This document shows positions 10,932 to 21,927 of a stretch of 64,000 bases of DNA, in pieces. Numbering within the stretch: position 1 is the stretch's first letter; each line of letters opens with the position of its first letter. The notes under the pieces were generated by a model. The model was not told the DNA's origin. It was given only the letters and a program-made list of their open reading frames with translations, and did not search any database. A program made the position numbers and the translations under genes. Origin of the DNA: Orientallactaga sibirica (lineage: Eukaryota > Chordata > Mammalia > Rodentia > Dipodidae); assembly GCA_036365145.1 (NCBI GenBank), contig JAEOAD010000012.1, forward strand, positions 42,104,501 to 42,168,500, in the 5' to 3' direction.

Positions 10932-11287
10932 TGTGGTAGTTTTAATAGATGGCCCCCAATATATTCAGTGTTTTATTAGTTTGTTGTTTGCATCTGCATC
11001 CACTTGGCTGGAGGCAATGTCACTGGGCAGATCTTAATGTGTCGGGGTGGGTTTGAGATTTCAATCTAAAGATATGCAAAGTGTGCCTAGCTGGAGTTCC
11101 TGAAGTGTGCTATGCTGTGTGGCTTTTGGTTTGTGGTTTTGCTCTCTCTTTTTGGTCCTGCAAAAGCAGGCAGCTTCTTCTTCCATTATGGAACTTCCCC
11201 TGGATCTGTAAGCTTCAATAAATCCCTTCCTCCATAACTGTGCTGGTCTAGAAGTTCATCTCAGAGGACCTGAAGCTGTCTGCTACA
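10932..11287 (+). mobile_element. MaLR 3' LTR
   Basis: 356 bp. Starts TGTGGTAGTTTTAATAG, contains cttcaataaatccc (11212-11225) and ends CTGTCTGCTACA, with TG/CA ends. The right flank CTGGG repeats the left flank of the 5' LTR. Confidence 0.92.
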
Positions 11288-11334
11288 CTGGGTATGGAAC
11301 TATGCTATTTTTTCTGAGCTTCCCATGCAGTTGA

Positions 11335-11690
11335 GTATGGCTCTGAGATTGAGTTTTAGCCAATGAGTGGAGTGGAAGCAGTAAGTGCTTCTTATCATCT
11401 ACTACAATCCAAGCTTTTCATGCAGATGCCTCTGTTGTCTTTCTCCTTCTGCTGGGGAAGCAGGTAGGTCTATGGGATTGCTATAGCTACAAAGTTGAAG
11501 GAGCCTAGGTCCTGCAAGGACACTGACTGTAGGAGAGCTGATCTACTATTATGTCTTCTTCATGTTATGGGAGCAAGAAATACCCAACTGTGATAAGACT
11601 CTATTCATTTGTGTTATGTGAGCAAGAAATAGGCAACTGTGGTAAAACTCTGTTTATTTGAGTTTGCTTGATATGAGATTAGCCTACCCT
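11335..11690 (+). mobile_element. Old LTR-like repeat (MLT1-like?)
   Basis: 'gttttagccaatgagtggag', 'tctttctccttctgctgg' and 'gagcaagaaata' recall an old eutherian interspersed repeat, but I cannot name it firmly. The AATAA-type 3' part is tandemly duplicated (11563-11611 and 11612-11660). Confidence 0.4.
11563..11660 (+). repeat. 49-bp tandem duplication
   Basis: tgttatgggagcaagaaata and tgttatgtgagcaagaaata start two 49-bp copies, both continuing through 'caactgtg.taa.actct.tt.atttg'. Several substitutions separate them, so the duplication is not recent. Confidence 0.9.
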
Positions 11691-12368
11691 CAAAAATCCA
11701 GTGTTAATGATCTGAAAATTGCTGGAGACAGTTCCAGATGAAGGTATGGGATGTTGGAAACGAATGTCAAGTAGGCAGAGGAAGGGTGAGCATGAATGGT
11801 AACCTTTGCTGGTATTCCTATGGGTTCTGCCGGGGTGCTACATTTGCCACTCTGAATTCAACTCAGTATACAATGAAAGACTTCCAGGTATTCTGGACCT
11901 TGGTACTGATATTAGGGGCAGGAAAGGGCAAAGGAGAAAAATGTTGAGTCATCCCTAACTTGGGAAAGTGCTTTCTTTGTAGAGGAGCCCAGTCATTAGC
12001 ACCATCAACAAGCCTTTATAGAGCTCCTGCTTTAATGCTTTGAGTTCATCTACAGTCAGTGGAATGATTTTGATTTCTTCTGCTTATCTTATTGAAATTT
12101 GTTGAGGGAAAAGCAAAAGCTTCAGTTTCAATTAGTTTGTGAAGCCTTAAGAGCCCTGGGCTAGCCAAAGCAACCAATGCTGTTTGTACGAATCCCTAGA
12201 TGATAAGCAAAATTAATTAAAGGAGTCATGTGTTTTATAAGTTAGTTTTAGGTAAAACTTGAAAGCTATAAAATTATGATATACAAGATGATTTGTAATT
12301 TCATATTTATATGATATTGTATATATACTGGCATAATCATTATGTAGATAACACTATACCCATTCATA
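11691..12368. other. No recognised feature
   Basis: Unique AT-rich DNA. Nothing supports an exon or RNA gene. Confidence 0.45.
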
Positions 12369-12383
12369 AGATTATAAGCATGG

Positions 12384-12573
12384 TGCTGGGTGTGGTTGGT
12401 GCACGCCTTTAATCCCAGCACTCAGGAGGCAGAGGTAGGAGGATTGCCATGAGTTCAAGGCCACCCTGAGTCTACATATGTGAATTCCAGGTCAGCCTGG
12501 GCTAGAGTGAAACCCTACCTCGGAAAAACCAAAATAATAATAATAACAATAATAATATAATAAATAAATAAAA
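12384..12573 (+). mobile_element. B1-type SINE with 15-bp target duplication
   Basis: Full-length plus-strand copy: 'gcacgcctttaatcccagca', 'gaattccaggtcagcctggg', then an AATAATAAC-rich tail. AGATTATAAGCATGG is repeated exactly at 12369-12383 and 12574-12588, the signature of L1-driven retroposition. Confidence 0.95.
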
Positions 12574-12754
12574 AGATTATAAGCATGGTTTTTAGTGGGC
12601 TAGAGACTAGTTTCTGTAGACATTCTATCTGTGGAATGTTTGCTGTGTGGATCTTGTAGATGCTTGGAAATTTTTTTACAGCTCTTATCATTATAGGTGG
12701 AAAACTTCAACTTTGAGGATAAAGATAAGGAGGTGAGTCCATTTTGACTGGTTT

Positions 12755-13990
12755 TAGAATTTTATTTTATAAAAGGTTATATGTGTAGTCTTTTACCCAT
12801 TTGTCTCTGCTCCCTGGGGACCCTCCTCAGTGGGGTTATGGTATTGACTGTGGGGTCATGAAGCCTCAGTTTGTCTCTGTTGGGAAGTGGGGTCCATGCC
12901 TTAACATATTCCTACCAACTCTGTAGTTCTTACAATTTTTCCATCCCCTCTTCTGCAGGGTTCCCCGAGCCATGGCTGGCCTATTAGCAGTCTGGTTTAA
13001 TGTTGAATTCTCTGTAGCTTCTGTATTTCTGCTTTGATGGGTTTTGATTCATCACAGTGTCTGTCACCATTGCCCTGGACCTGGTTGCCAAGCTAGCAGT
13101 AATCACAGTATTCATGTCACTGAAATTTCTCCTGAGCCCTGGTGTCATGTCTCATAGTGGGCACTCAGCTGTCTTTTCTTGTCATATTGATGAATCTTAG
13201 ATCTCCTCCATTCTCTCTGTCATCTGTAAAATAAAGCAGATTCACCAACCAAGAGTGAGAGCTCCTTGGGTTAAAAGGGGTATGCACAGTTATTTTAGAG
13301 AGTTTTGGTGTACAAGCCCATTCTTCTCCAGAGAGCAGTGGGGGCTGCTCTCTGTAGTCTGAGTTTCCTGGCTATGGGATTTGACTAGGTTTCCAGTACC
13401 AAACATGAGTTTTCTCCCACTGAGTGGGCCTCATGTCCAATCAGAGAACAGTTGGTTATCTGTAAAGACTGTATGCCACTACTGCACAATTGTGTACTTC
13501 TTGTCTGGCTGGTTTATTTCATAGTCTGCAGGGTCCCCTGTTTATTCATGCTGTTGGTGATGAGTTTTCTTCCAGCAGCTCACATAGGGCTTTCCACCAC
13601 TCTAAGTTCTAGCCAGGAGGGAGCTGGTTTCCCTCTCATTTCAGCACGGTATCCCAGTGTTCTGTGACCGCAGCCTGTGGTGTCTTCAGCAATAGGGTAT
13701 TATCTTTTAGCTATGGTAAGTAATCAAGTATTTTGGCAATGGCCTACATTGTTTTGGGGGACCTCATGGTTCTCCCTGGCCAACAGTTCTCTGCATGTGT
13801 GTGTGTGTGTTGGGGAGGATTACGCATTTCTGGGCCTGAGATTTATTGGCCCGTGCTCATGGTTTTAAGGTTAAGCTTTTTTCACCATTTACAGTGTACT
13901 TCTGTTTGTAGTCTCCCCTCCTCCTTTATTGGTGATTATATCCTGTAGAATTCTAGACAGAAGAAGGGTTTCTATGGAACTGATTCATGT
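12755..13990 (-). mobile_element. L1 3' UTR region (outer part)
   Basis: The segment 13290-13790 is homologous to 19130-19560: both contain a 'gg.ttccagtaccaaaca / ggttttcagtaccacaca' line, 'tgtc.aatcagagaacagttg / tctgatcagagagcagttg', 'gtcttcagcaatagggt / gtctttagcaatagggt'. Orientation follows the minus-strand L1 at 18597-19965. The frame at 13452-13667 is translated L1 UTR. Confidence 0.65.
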
Positions 13991-14002
13991 TGTCTTAACA
14001 TT

Positions 14003-14222
14003 TTTAAAATATATTTTATATTTATTTATTTGACAGAAAGACACACACACACACACTCACGCACGCATGCACACAGAATGAATGGGCACACCAGGGCCTC
14101 TAGCCACTGCAAATGAACTCCAGATGCATGCACCACCTTGTGCATCTGGGTTCTAGGCAATGGAACATGGGCCCTTTGACTTTGTAGGCAAGTGCCTTAA
14201 CCACTAAGCAATCCCTCCAGCC
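14003..14222 (-). mobile_element. Subtype A SINE inserted in L1 sequence
   Basis: AAATA tail, ACACAC-enriched CT/GA stretch, 'ccagggcctctagccactgc', head degraded to 'atccctccagcc'. TGTCTTAA flanks it on both sides (13991-13998 and 14225-14232). Confidence 0.85.
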
Positions 14223-14740
14223 TCTGTCTTAAGTTTTGTGTATTTCCCCTCCTTACCTTCCCTATTCCCTACCCCTTCAGGACCCTCCCACCCCCTATAT
14301 CTTGTCCTACCCTTAACCTGTCAACTATCTCCTCCTCTCCTCTTTCCCTAGTTCCTCTTTCTTCTGGTCCTATTTTGACCTTTGATGCATATTAGAGTGT
14401 TATCTTTTCCTAGGGAGACAGAAACATCCATAGGGCACCAAAAACAGACCAAAATGTTTCTACCTGGTTCTAGTTTATTGAACCAGTGAGTTTATTGGAT
14501 TATTTACAGGATCATGGATGACTCAAAGGCAGCTGCATCACAGATAAGCCCATCCCAGTTAGGTGATGGATTCACAGAAGCTGCATCCCTGGAGCACATT
14601 GCATGACTTATAGGCAGCGAGGCTGGTTGGGGAGTCTCTCCCCAGCAATTGTTTACTGCTTCTATAACCTTGTGGAGGTCTTGTGCATATTGTAAACTTC
14701 AGTTGTCCTGGATTTTACCTCCTGAATCTCAAGAGAAAAT
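14223..14740 (-). mobile_element. L1-related continuation
   Basis: Pyrimidine-rich 'tgtatttcccctccttacct' to 14400, then 'gtgagtttattggattattt ... catggatgactcaaaggcagc'. I remember the latter as a recurrent rodent L1 (Lx-like) 3' segment in antisense. Family name is tentative. Confidence 0.45.
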
Positions 14741-15127
14741 GCCTCATTTTAGAGGAACTTGCTATCAAACACACATTCATAATTAAATAATGTATGTGAT
14801 GACCTCAAACTCACTCTCATAATGTTGTTTTTGTAGTTTGCTTACTGGAATACCACTGTATGACATAATTTTCAAGGACACACTTAATAAAAGGAAGGGA
14901 TACTTAAAATACTTTATATGTTAATTTTGGATGGATGTGTCATGTTCGTCAAATGGAGAACATCGTGCCACTGATTGCATTTTCATAACCCAGAAACAAT
15001 AATGTCATTATGGGAAGACACTATTAGAGAGCCCTGGAATGTTAAAACTTGTAACAACATTTGACTCTTAGTGGGTTTACCCAAAGTAGTACCCTTATTT
15101 GGAATCTTTTGCATAATTTTTTCCAAA

Positions 15128-16155
15128 GGAAAAAAATTTTATTGACAACTTCTATACTTACATACAAAAGATGCATGATATTTCCCTCCCCTGCCCCCAT
15201 ACCCCTTTAGAACACTCCAATGTCCATCATATCCCCTTCCTCTCTTCATTAGTCTCTATTTATTTTGATGTCATCATCTTTTTCTTCTATTATGAGGGTC
15301 TTGCAAAGGTATTATTAGGCACTGCAAGGTCATGGATATCAAGGCCAATTTCTGCCTGGGCAGTTGCATTGTAAGGAGTCATACCCTTCCTTTGGCTCTT
15401 CCATTCTATCCGCCCCCTCTTCCACAATGGTCCCTGAGCCTTGGAGAGTGTGACAGAGATGTTTCAGTGCTGGGCACTCCACCATCCCTTCTTCTCAGCA
15501 TTGTGTTGCTTTTTAGGTCATCCCAGTGGTCATTGTCATCTGAAAAGAGAAGCTTCTCTGGTGTAATCCAAGTTACCATTTGGGACGGTTTTGGTCTCAG
15601 CTATGCTGCACGGCTGCTCGGGTCCTTCTTTGCTGTGTTGTGGGCTCAGGAAGGCCGGCTGCGTCTGTGGGTCACTGCTTTTGCTGTGCCGGATGCTGGG
15701 TAGGTGAGCTCTCTTTCCCTGGTCTCTGGTGCTTGCCGGCGCTTGTGCTGGTGGTGGGGAAGGGGAAGCTATGGATGGTGGCTGAAGTCCATCTGCTTGT
15801 CCACCCGATCCTGTTCCTCACAAGCCACTCCATTGGTCTCTGCCGTCCTCCTTCCACGTTTCTTGAGTTTGCGAGGAGGCCCGTGTGATTGGAGAATCCC
15901 CTCACCCGGCTTTAAAATCCTCCAGCTCAGGCAGAGCCTGGCGACTGCAGCCCCGTGGAACTTGCCACCGCTGCTGGAGCTGCTTCTGCCCATGTCTGTG
16001 GGCTCTAACGCTGGGTCTCTCCTACTTCTCTGCTGCGGTTGATAATTTACTATACACCTCCCTTTTTAGTAGAAGAGTGGTTTTTTTTGTTTTTGTTTGT
16101 TTTTCTTTTTTCCCCTAGCCTGTTTTGGCATGGTTCCTATGCTGCCATCTTAATT
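15128..16155 (-). mobile_element. L1 5' UTR-like segment joined to L1 3' UTR
   Basis: Minus strand, 5' to 3': near 16155 the sequence reads AAGATGGCAGCATAGGAAC, the form in which mammalian L1 5' UTRs begin. A GC-rich, CpG-containing stretch runs to about 15640. From about 15565 to 15128 it matches the L1 3' UTR (cagagaagcttctcttttcag shared with 55744-55760; 'ggctcagggaccattgtgg' type words). ORF1 and ORF2 are absent. The exact junction lies between about 15560 and 15640. Long frames here are translated UTR. Confidence 0.6.
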
Positions 16156-18190
16156 GGAAGTTCTTCACCCTTCTGGTACAATAAACTTTATACCTCTGCC
16201 TGTAACTGGAGTAACTGCCCACAACTGGGATTTATATGATCTCACTCTTGTTTGAACTAAGAGCTCTAGAGAGTGTGTTGGGTATTTGGAAGCAGCAGAG
16301 CTATTGGTAAGGGGTTAAATAGATCAAATAATTATATTAAAGAAAAGGACTCAGGACATAAATAGGCACTAAAATATCAGCTTTGTTCTCAACAAATCTA
16401 AGTTCAAAAATCTGGACCCAAGGCCAATGTGGGCTGTCTTCATGCTTCTTGATCCTATGGTTGATGCTTCTTTTCAGTAGCAGGAAGAGCTGTTAGAATT
16501 TCACAGGCCTCCCTTGGCCTGCTCCTGTTGGGACTCAGACGAATGGCCTGCTGGAGAAACATTCTGTACAGAGGAGAGAGAACACCTAATGCTTGTGGAC
16601 AGGACTGGATCTCAAAGAAAAAGAATCAAGATGCTGTGTTCTATCTATCCAAGTACGCTCTGATCTCACCAATTAGATAACTCAAGCTCAGGAAAAAAAA
16701 GTGATAGAAAGAACAAAGTCTGGACCTATTTCTATCCTAGTACTCTTTTAAATAGAAAACAACTTCAGATTTATAGGCCAATATGAGTCTGGGACCGGAG
16801 AAAGGCATGGTTTTAAGATCATTGTTGTTAGACAGTGTTTTTTTGTTGCTTAGGGGTATAGAAAGGCAAAGAAAGCGATAGAGGGAGATATACATAGGGT
16901 TGATTGAAGGGTGGAAGCCACTGTCTGATGTCTCCATTCCTAAGAGGCTTGTCCCTTCTTACTATAAGTTCTTTGAGTGTTGCCCAACGTTTTTACTTAA
17001 CTTTGCTGAAAAGCTTCTCTCTATCGTAAGAAACTAGCCAACATTTAGTGAGTGCATGTTATATACTAATCACTGTGCTATGTTCTCAATAATCATGAGT
17101 TAATTTGGTGAAAGGCTGACTTGTTATCATGAATAAAAGCAGAAGTTAATTAATTACAAATTTGATATTTAAAAGGTCTAGCATTTTAATAATCCCCGTG
17201 GCCTCAATACAAATGCCTATCAATTGCATTGAATATGATAAAAGACACTTAGAAAAATCTGTACTTGAACATTAGTTCACATGGGAATAATTATTAAATG
17301 TTTTATTTAGAATTGATGTCATTCCACAGAATTGCTGTGGATACATTTTGTCATGGCTCTAACATTTACTTGACATTAAAAAATGGTCAAATACAGGCAA
17401 AAACATCATGATATTTGGCTGAGTCTCCTGAAATTTTTATTTTTCTAGGCTAAAATGGTCAAACACTGGTAATTTCCCATCTATTAACCTCATTATTTTG
17501 TGTGATAGTGCTAATGGCTTTGCACATCTGAGAGATGAGACTTTGTTGCGCAGAGGACTGACCAGGCCCTAGTCTCCCCTAAAGTAGAGAAGTGGCTCCT
17601 AGACCTGAAACTTGTTTAAAGTTAGAGAAATAGGACAGACAGTATGAAGAATTTATTTCCCAAAGTGTTAAATTTCTTTGGTTTAAAATGTTGACCATAT
17701 AGGACTTGGATGGTCAAACTACCTTTTGTAAAATGATGTTACAACAGATGGCACTTTTAAGATCTACTTGCACGGAAACCTAATGGAGAACATACATCAG
17801 ACTTCACAGTTGTCCTTGATATTTTACAGTTCTCTCAATCCAAATGTCCAGGACCCACCCTAGGGTATACATGTCAGCTGGAAATACTGTGACAAAAATG
17901 GAGGCATGTAGGGAAAAATCACAGGCTGCATGGGCCATCCATTCACTGTACATTCTCTGTACTTTCATTGTCTAATGTTATAACTTGTAGAACTCTTGTA
18001 GGTTACTTTTGGATATCCCAAGGAAGAGCCTGGGTCTTCTTTCCTGCCTTGGCTGTGTTTCTCCTTTGCTTGGTGAGCAGGCATAACTCTGCCTTGTAAT
18101 TCACTGCAACCTGAGCAAGATGATTCCAGAGAAATTTTCTTCCTACCCCTGGTCCTTTTGTTTTTCTTCTTCCCCAGCAAATGAACACTA
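16156..18190. other. Mostly unique sequence
   Basis: No gene recognised. 17035-17110 (aacatttagtgagtgcatg, atcactgtgctatgttctca) looks like the antisense of a MIR 3' part. The remainder is unassigned. Confidence 0.45.
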
Positions 18191-18203
18191 AAAAAACTTT
18201 TTA

Positions 18204-18447
18204 GGGCTGGAGAGATGGCTTAGTGGTTAAGGCACCTGCCTCCTAAGCCTAAGAATGCTGGTTCCAATCTCCAGGTCCTACATTTAGCCAGATGCAAAGT
18301 GATGCAAGGGCACAATGCTGCACTTGACCACAAGGGGGCACACACATCTGGATTTCGTTCGCAGCAGCTGAGAGGCTGCTGGCACACCCATCTCTATCTG
18401 TCTTCCTCTCCCTTTCTCTCTCTCTCTCTGTGTGTGTCTCTCTCCAA
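18204..18447 (+). mobile_element. Subtype B SINE with intact CTCF-like motif
   Basis: Full-length plus copy: shared head, GGTTCCAATCTCC in place of a consensus B box, 'gcaagggcacaatgctgcac', then CCACAAGGGGGCA at 18328-18340, 'tggatttcgttcgcagcagc', CT stretch and A8. It is inserted at the A/T-rich end of a minus-strand L1. Confidence 0.93.
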
Positions 18448-18455
18448 AAAAAACC

Positions 18456-18592
18456 TTTTTATTGACAGCTTTCATAAATATAAACAAATAGCATGATCAT
18501 AATCTCCTCCCATCATCCTCTTTCCCCCCCTCTCAAATCCTCCCTAAGTTGAATCCCTTCTTTCCAACTAATCTCTCTTCTATTTTTTTAAT
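18456..18592 (-). mobile_element. L1 3' end, short copy
   Basis: Begins 'cttttattgacagctttca' and ends before a second, near-identical L1 3' start (ttttttattgacaacttcta, 18599). It is therefore a separate or duplicated L1 3' terminus. Confidence 0.55.
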
Positions 18593-18596
18593 AATA

Positions 18597-19965
18597 ATTT
18601 TTTTATTGACAACTTCTATACAAAAAGTGCATGGTATTTTTTATTCCCTTTAGAACTCACTCTCCATCATTTTTCTCCATTAGTCTGTCTTTTAATTTTG
18701 TCTATTATGAGGGTCTATTTTTTCTCCTGTTATTCTTGTCTTATGTAGATAGCATCAGCCATTGTGAGGTCATGAATATCAAGACCACTTTGTGGCTGGA
18801 TGACAGTATTGTAAGGTCTCCCCTTCCTTTGACTCTTACATTCTTCCACCACCTCTTCTGCAATGGTCCCTAAGCCTTAGAGGGTATGATAGAGATGTCT
18901 CATTAAGTGCTATACACTCCACTGTCAATTTTCTCAACACTATGGTGAGTTTTGAGTCACCCCAGTGATTACCACCATGTGGAAAGATAAGCTTTTCTAT
19001 TCAAAAGTGAGGGTAACATTAATATATGGGTATAAATGTAAGTATTCAAAGGGCAGTTTGTTTAGCATAATATAACTAGACATTGAACTATACAACAGTA
19101 ATAGTTACCCCCTAGGGCTTATTTACTCTTAAGCCATAGGCTTTTGGTTAGGTTTTCAGTACCACACAGGAATTCCTTCTCGTAGAGAGGGAGGGCTTCA
19201 TGTCTGATCAGAGAGCAGTTGTTTTCTCCCATAATAGACATGCCACCATTACACCTGTTGGTCCTTTTGGCCTGGATAACCAGCCATAGAGCTTGCAGAG
19301 TCCATTGCTGGTCAAGACCATTGATGACTTTTCTCCTCCCAAAGGCTTCATGGTGCATAGCTCTTTCCAATGTTCTCACAGCTAGTCAGCAGGGAGGAGG
19401 CTTCCAGCTCAGCAACAGCTTGATTTCTCAGTGTCCTTCAGCCCAAGCATGTGGAGTCTTTAGCAATAGGGTTTTACCATTTATTTATGGCAGGCAACCA
19501 AGAGCCTTGGAAATAGCCTGTAATGTTTTGGAGGCATAAGGAACCTCTCTGCTTCTGGAAGGTATCCCACCCTTGTCACTGAAATTTTTCTGATAATAAT
19601 CTATGGCTTCTGGGTAAATATTCTCCACTTCCACATGCTACTTCTGCCCAAACTTTCTCTTTTTTAAATATATGTGTTATTATTTAGTGAAAAGAAGGTT
19701 TCCTTATGACTTATTTATAAATCTTGAACTTTAATTAATCCTTCTTCCCTTCCTGCTCTCCTCCATCTTCTCCCTTTATTCCATTGCTCCCCTATCTACT
19801 ACCCACTATGCCCTTCTTTTAAGGCTTCCACTCTCTTCTGTCTCTCATAGATCCTGTCTAGTTTTCTCATCTCTACTACTGACTTTTATTCCAATTCACA
19901 TACAAATCTAAACACCTTGAAGCTAGGATCCACATATGAGAGAGGACATGTGTCATTTAAAAATC
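18597..19965 (-). mobile_element. L1 3' UTR and end of ORF2 region
   Basis: Long minus-strand L1 3' segment: 'attattgacaacttctatac' start, 'acattcttccaccacctctt', 'ggtccctaagccttagaggg', and toward 19930 'ggatccacatatgagagagg', antisense of the L1 'catatgtggatcc' line. It shares 3' UTR words with 15128-15560 and 55740-56010. Frames inside are not genes. Confidence 0.7.
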
Positions 19966-20075
19966 ACAGTTTTGATGACTGCAGGGGATTTTGCAGATCT
20001 CTCATGTGACCTAGATTGGCCTCAGACTCATTACATAGCCCCCACCTTTGGAGTGCTGGGGTTACAGGCATGCAC

Positions 20076-20457
20076 TATTGGGGTCCCCCTAGGGCCATCC
20101 CAGGAGGGACAGTAGGGCCTCTGCCGAGTTGGGGGTAAGAAGCGCAGAATCACGACACAGACTCCAGGAGTTGGGTGAAAGCAGACAGAGGGTGAACTGC
20201 AGCAAACTCATTTATTCAAGGAAGTGTAGGGGGTTTTAAGGGGCTTGGATGGCCAATCATTGTATGGGGTAGTCCCCTTTTTGTGAACAATGACAGCCTG
20301 TCTCCAGACAGGTCATCTTGTAGCAGGTTTCTCATGAGCATGAGACTGTAGCTGTTGTCACGTTAGGCCTGCACAGGACGCCATGTTCACAGAAGCCACT
20401 TCCCGGTTTCTTCTGACATGTGGTCTGGCTAGGGCCAGACCTGCATTGTGCCATACA
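20076..20457 (-). mobile_element. ERV 3' LTR
   Basis: 382 bp. On the minus strand it starts TGTATGGCACAATGCAGG just after the purine tract, has a polyadenylation signal (TTGAATAAATGAG, about 20212-20220) followed by a pyrimidine-rich U5, and ends GACCCCAATA. Its first 53 bp recur at 20646-20698. Confidence 0.72.
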
Positions 20458-20698
20458 TATCCTCCTTTTTGTTTTTATTATTGGTGACCCTGGGAGGCAT
20501 GGTTCTTTGCCAAGCCATTGTTGACCCCAGGCCCCAAGGGATCATCACATGTGACAGTGCCTATCTTAGGTTGCCACATCTCATGGAGTCTTACCCATCG
20601 TTGGCTACCCACCATCCTAGTGAGAAAACCCGAAGGGTGTAGCCTGGTTTCTTTTAGCATGCATTCTGGCTAGGGCCAGTCCTGCATTGTACCATATG
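20076..20698 (-). mobile_element. Rearranged class II (ERVK-like) endogenous retrovirus
   Basis: Minus strand, 5' to 3': a 53-bp LTR-start fragment (20698-20646), about 190 bp of internal-type sequence (20645-20458) ending in a purine tract (aaaacaaaaaggaggata) and then a full LTR (20457-20076). No viral protein frame remains. The 6-bp flanking near-duplication fits class II integration. The element is defective by internal deletion. Confidence 0.68.
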
Positions 20699-20797
20699 TT
20701 GCACTGCCACACTTGGTTTATGCAGGCCTAGAGATTGAATCCAGGGCTTTGAACGTGGTAGGCAAGCACTCTACCATCCAAAGCTATATCCTAGTCC

Positions 20798-21172
20798 AAC
20801 AGACGTCTTAAGTCTCAAAATGCCAGCACAATACAGGAAAAAACAAATGCAGACTTCATCCCACTTCCTTTCCAATGTAAGGAAGAATCTTCCTTTAATT
20901 AAGCTTTCAAAAATGCTCGTCTCTCCTAACTCACTTTTGTTTCCTTACTTTTCTACAGTTAACTTTGGTAACTTCCCCACTCTTCCCTTGCGGATCTCCT
21001 ACCCCAATTCCTTGTGTCTTGCGGACTTTGTGCTTTGGTTTTATCAGATCTGAAAATATGGGGGGGGGGGTTTCCTTTTGCCCTCATGCATGGTGAGGGT
21101 AGTAAAATTTTCTAGTTCTAGTTTAGTCTGTCCATCCAGCAGGTGTGGTGGTTGATTTTCTCAGTATTTTTA
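20798..21172. other. No recognised gene; G10 run
   Basis: Unassigned sequence with (G)10 at 21061-21070. Nothing else is supported. Confidence 0.45.
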
Positions 21173-21463
21173 TAAATGTTTTTATTTATTTATTTATTTT
21201 AACAGATTTTGTCCTCTCTCCCCTGTCACCATTTTCCTATTAAAATATATTTATTTATTTATTTGCAAGCAGAGAGAAATACAGAGAAGAGAAACAAAAA
21301 GTGAGAGAGAATGGGTGTGCCAGGGCCTCCAGCCACTGCAAACAAACTCCAGATGCATGCACCACTTTGTGAATCTGGCTTTACATGGGTACTGCAGAAT
21401 TTAACCTGGGTAGTTAGGTTTTGCAGGCAAGTGTCTTAACTGCTGAGCCATTTCTCCAGCCCT
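21173..21463 (-). mobile_element. Subtype A SINE with extended tail
   Basis: Standard body and head (ccatttctccagccc), but two AAATA-type tail segments (21178-21200 and 21241-21265) with about 40 bp between. Near-identical CTCAGTATTTTTA / CTCACTATTTTTA flank it at 21160-21172 and 21466-21478, so the long tail side belongs to the insert. Confidence 0.85.
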
Positions 21464-21478
21464 TCCTCACTATTTTTA

Positions 21479-21915
21479 CCCAAAAATCAAGGTAGGAATT
21501 AAAATTTTAGCAGTATATTATTATCTCAAATAAATAAAGAATATTTTTGACTGCTCATTGCAAAACAACATCAATAAATAGAATTACTAAAATACTTTGA
21601 CTCATATCTGGATTTTAAAAACATATTAACATGAGGATGTAAGTGGCTCTTCTTTCTATCCTGGACCAGTTCCAATTAGATTCCATCAGATTCTCATCTC
21701 CTGGCAGATAGAAGTATGAGAGGTGGTGGTGTCAGTTTGTCTTACCAATTAAGTGATAGCAATGATATTAGTCTTAGTGGTGTACAGAGAAATAAGGCAC
21801 AGGGCTAGCCTTCCAAAAGCTCCCTGTCTAGTTGGAATTATACTATTAAAATGTTTATATCACCCTGTAATGAGTAGTAGTCTAGCTAGAAAATGCAATT
21901 CTAGTATACAGTTCA
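21479..21915. other. No recognised feature
   Basis: Unique AT-rich sequence. Confidence 0.45.
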
Positions 21916-21927
21916 AAAAGTTCTCAA

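Larger units (their letters stand above)
9401..11292 (+). mobile_element. Complete two-LTR MaLR element
   Basis: Two direct LTRs enclose about 1.17 kb of non-coding internal sequence. The same 5 bp, CTGGG, flank the whole unit (9401-9405 and 11288-11292). This is the structure of a non-autonomous ERVL-MaLR retrotransposon that integrated once and has not collapsed to a solo LTR. No gag, pol or env frame is seen, as is normal for this group. Confidence 0.9.
19990..20797 (-). mobile_element. B4 SINE split by an endogenous retrovirus
   Basis: Left part 19990-20069 is B1-like (tggcctcagactcattacat, gagtgctggggttacaggca). Right part 20705-20797 is ID-like (gggctttgaacgtggtaggc, aagcactctaccatcca). 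Together they form an antisense B4 (B1 plus ID) element, with the viral insert between them and a 6-bp near-duplication (atgcac, ttgcac). Confidence 0.72.

Noticed and set aside
15332..16118. Several overlapping frames above 100 codons and high GC, suggestive of an exon or CpG island
   Set aside because: The sequence is L1 5' UTR-like and 3' UTR. The frames overlap on both strands without a plausible protein.
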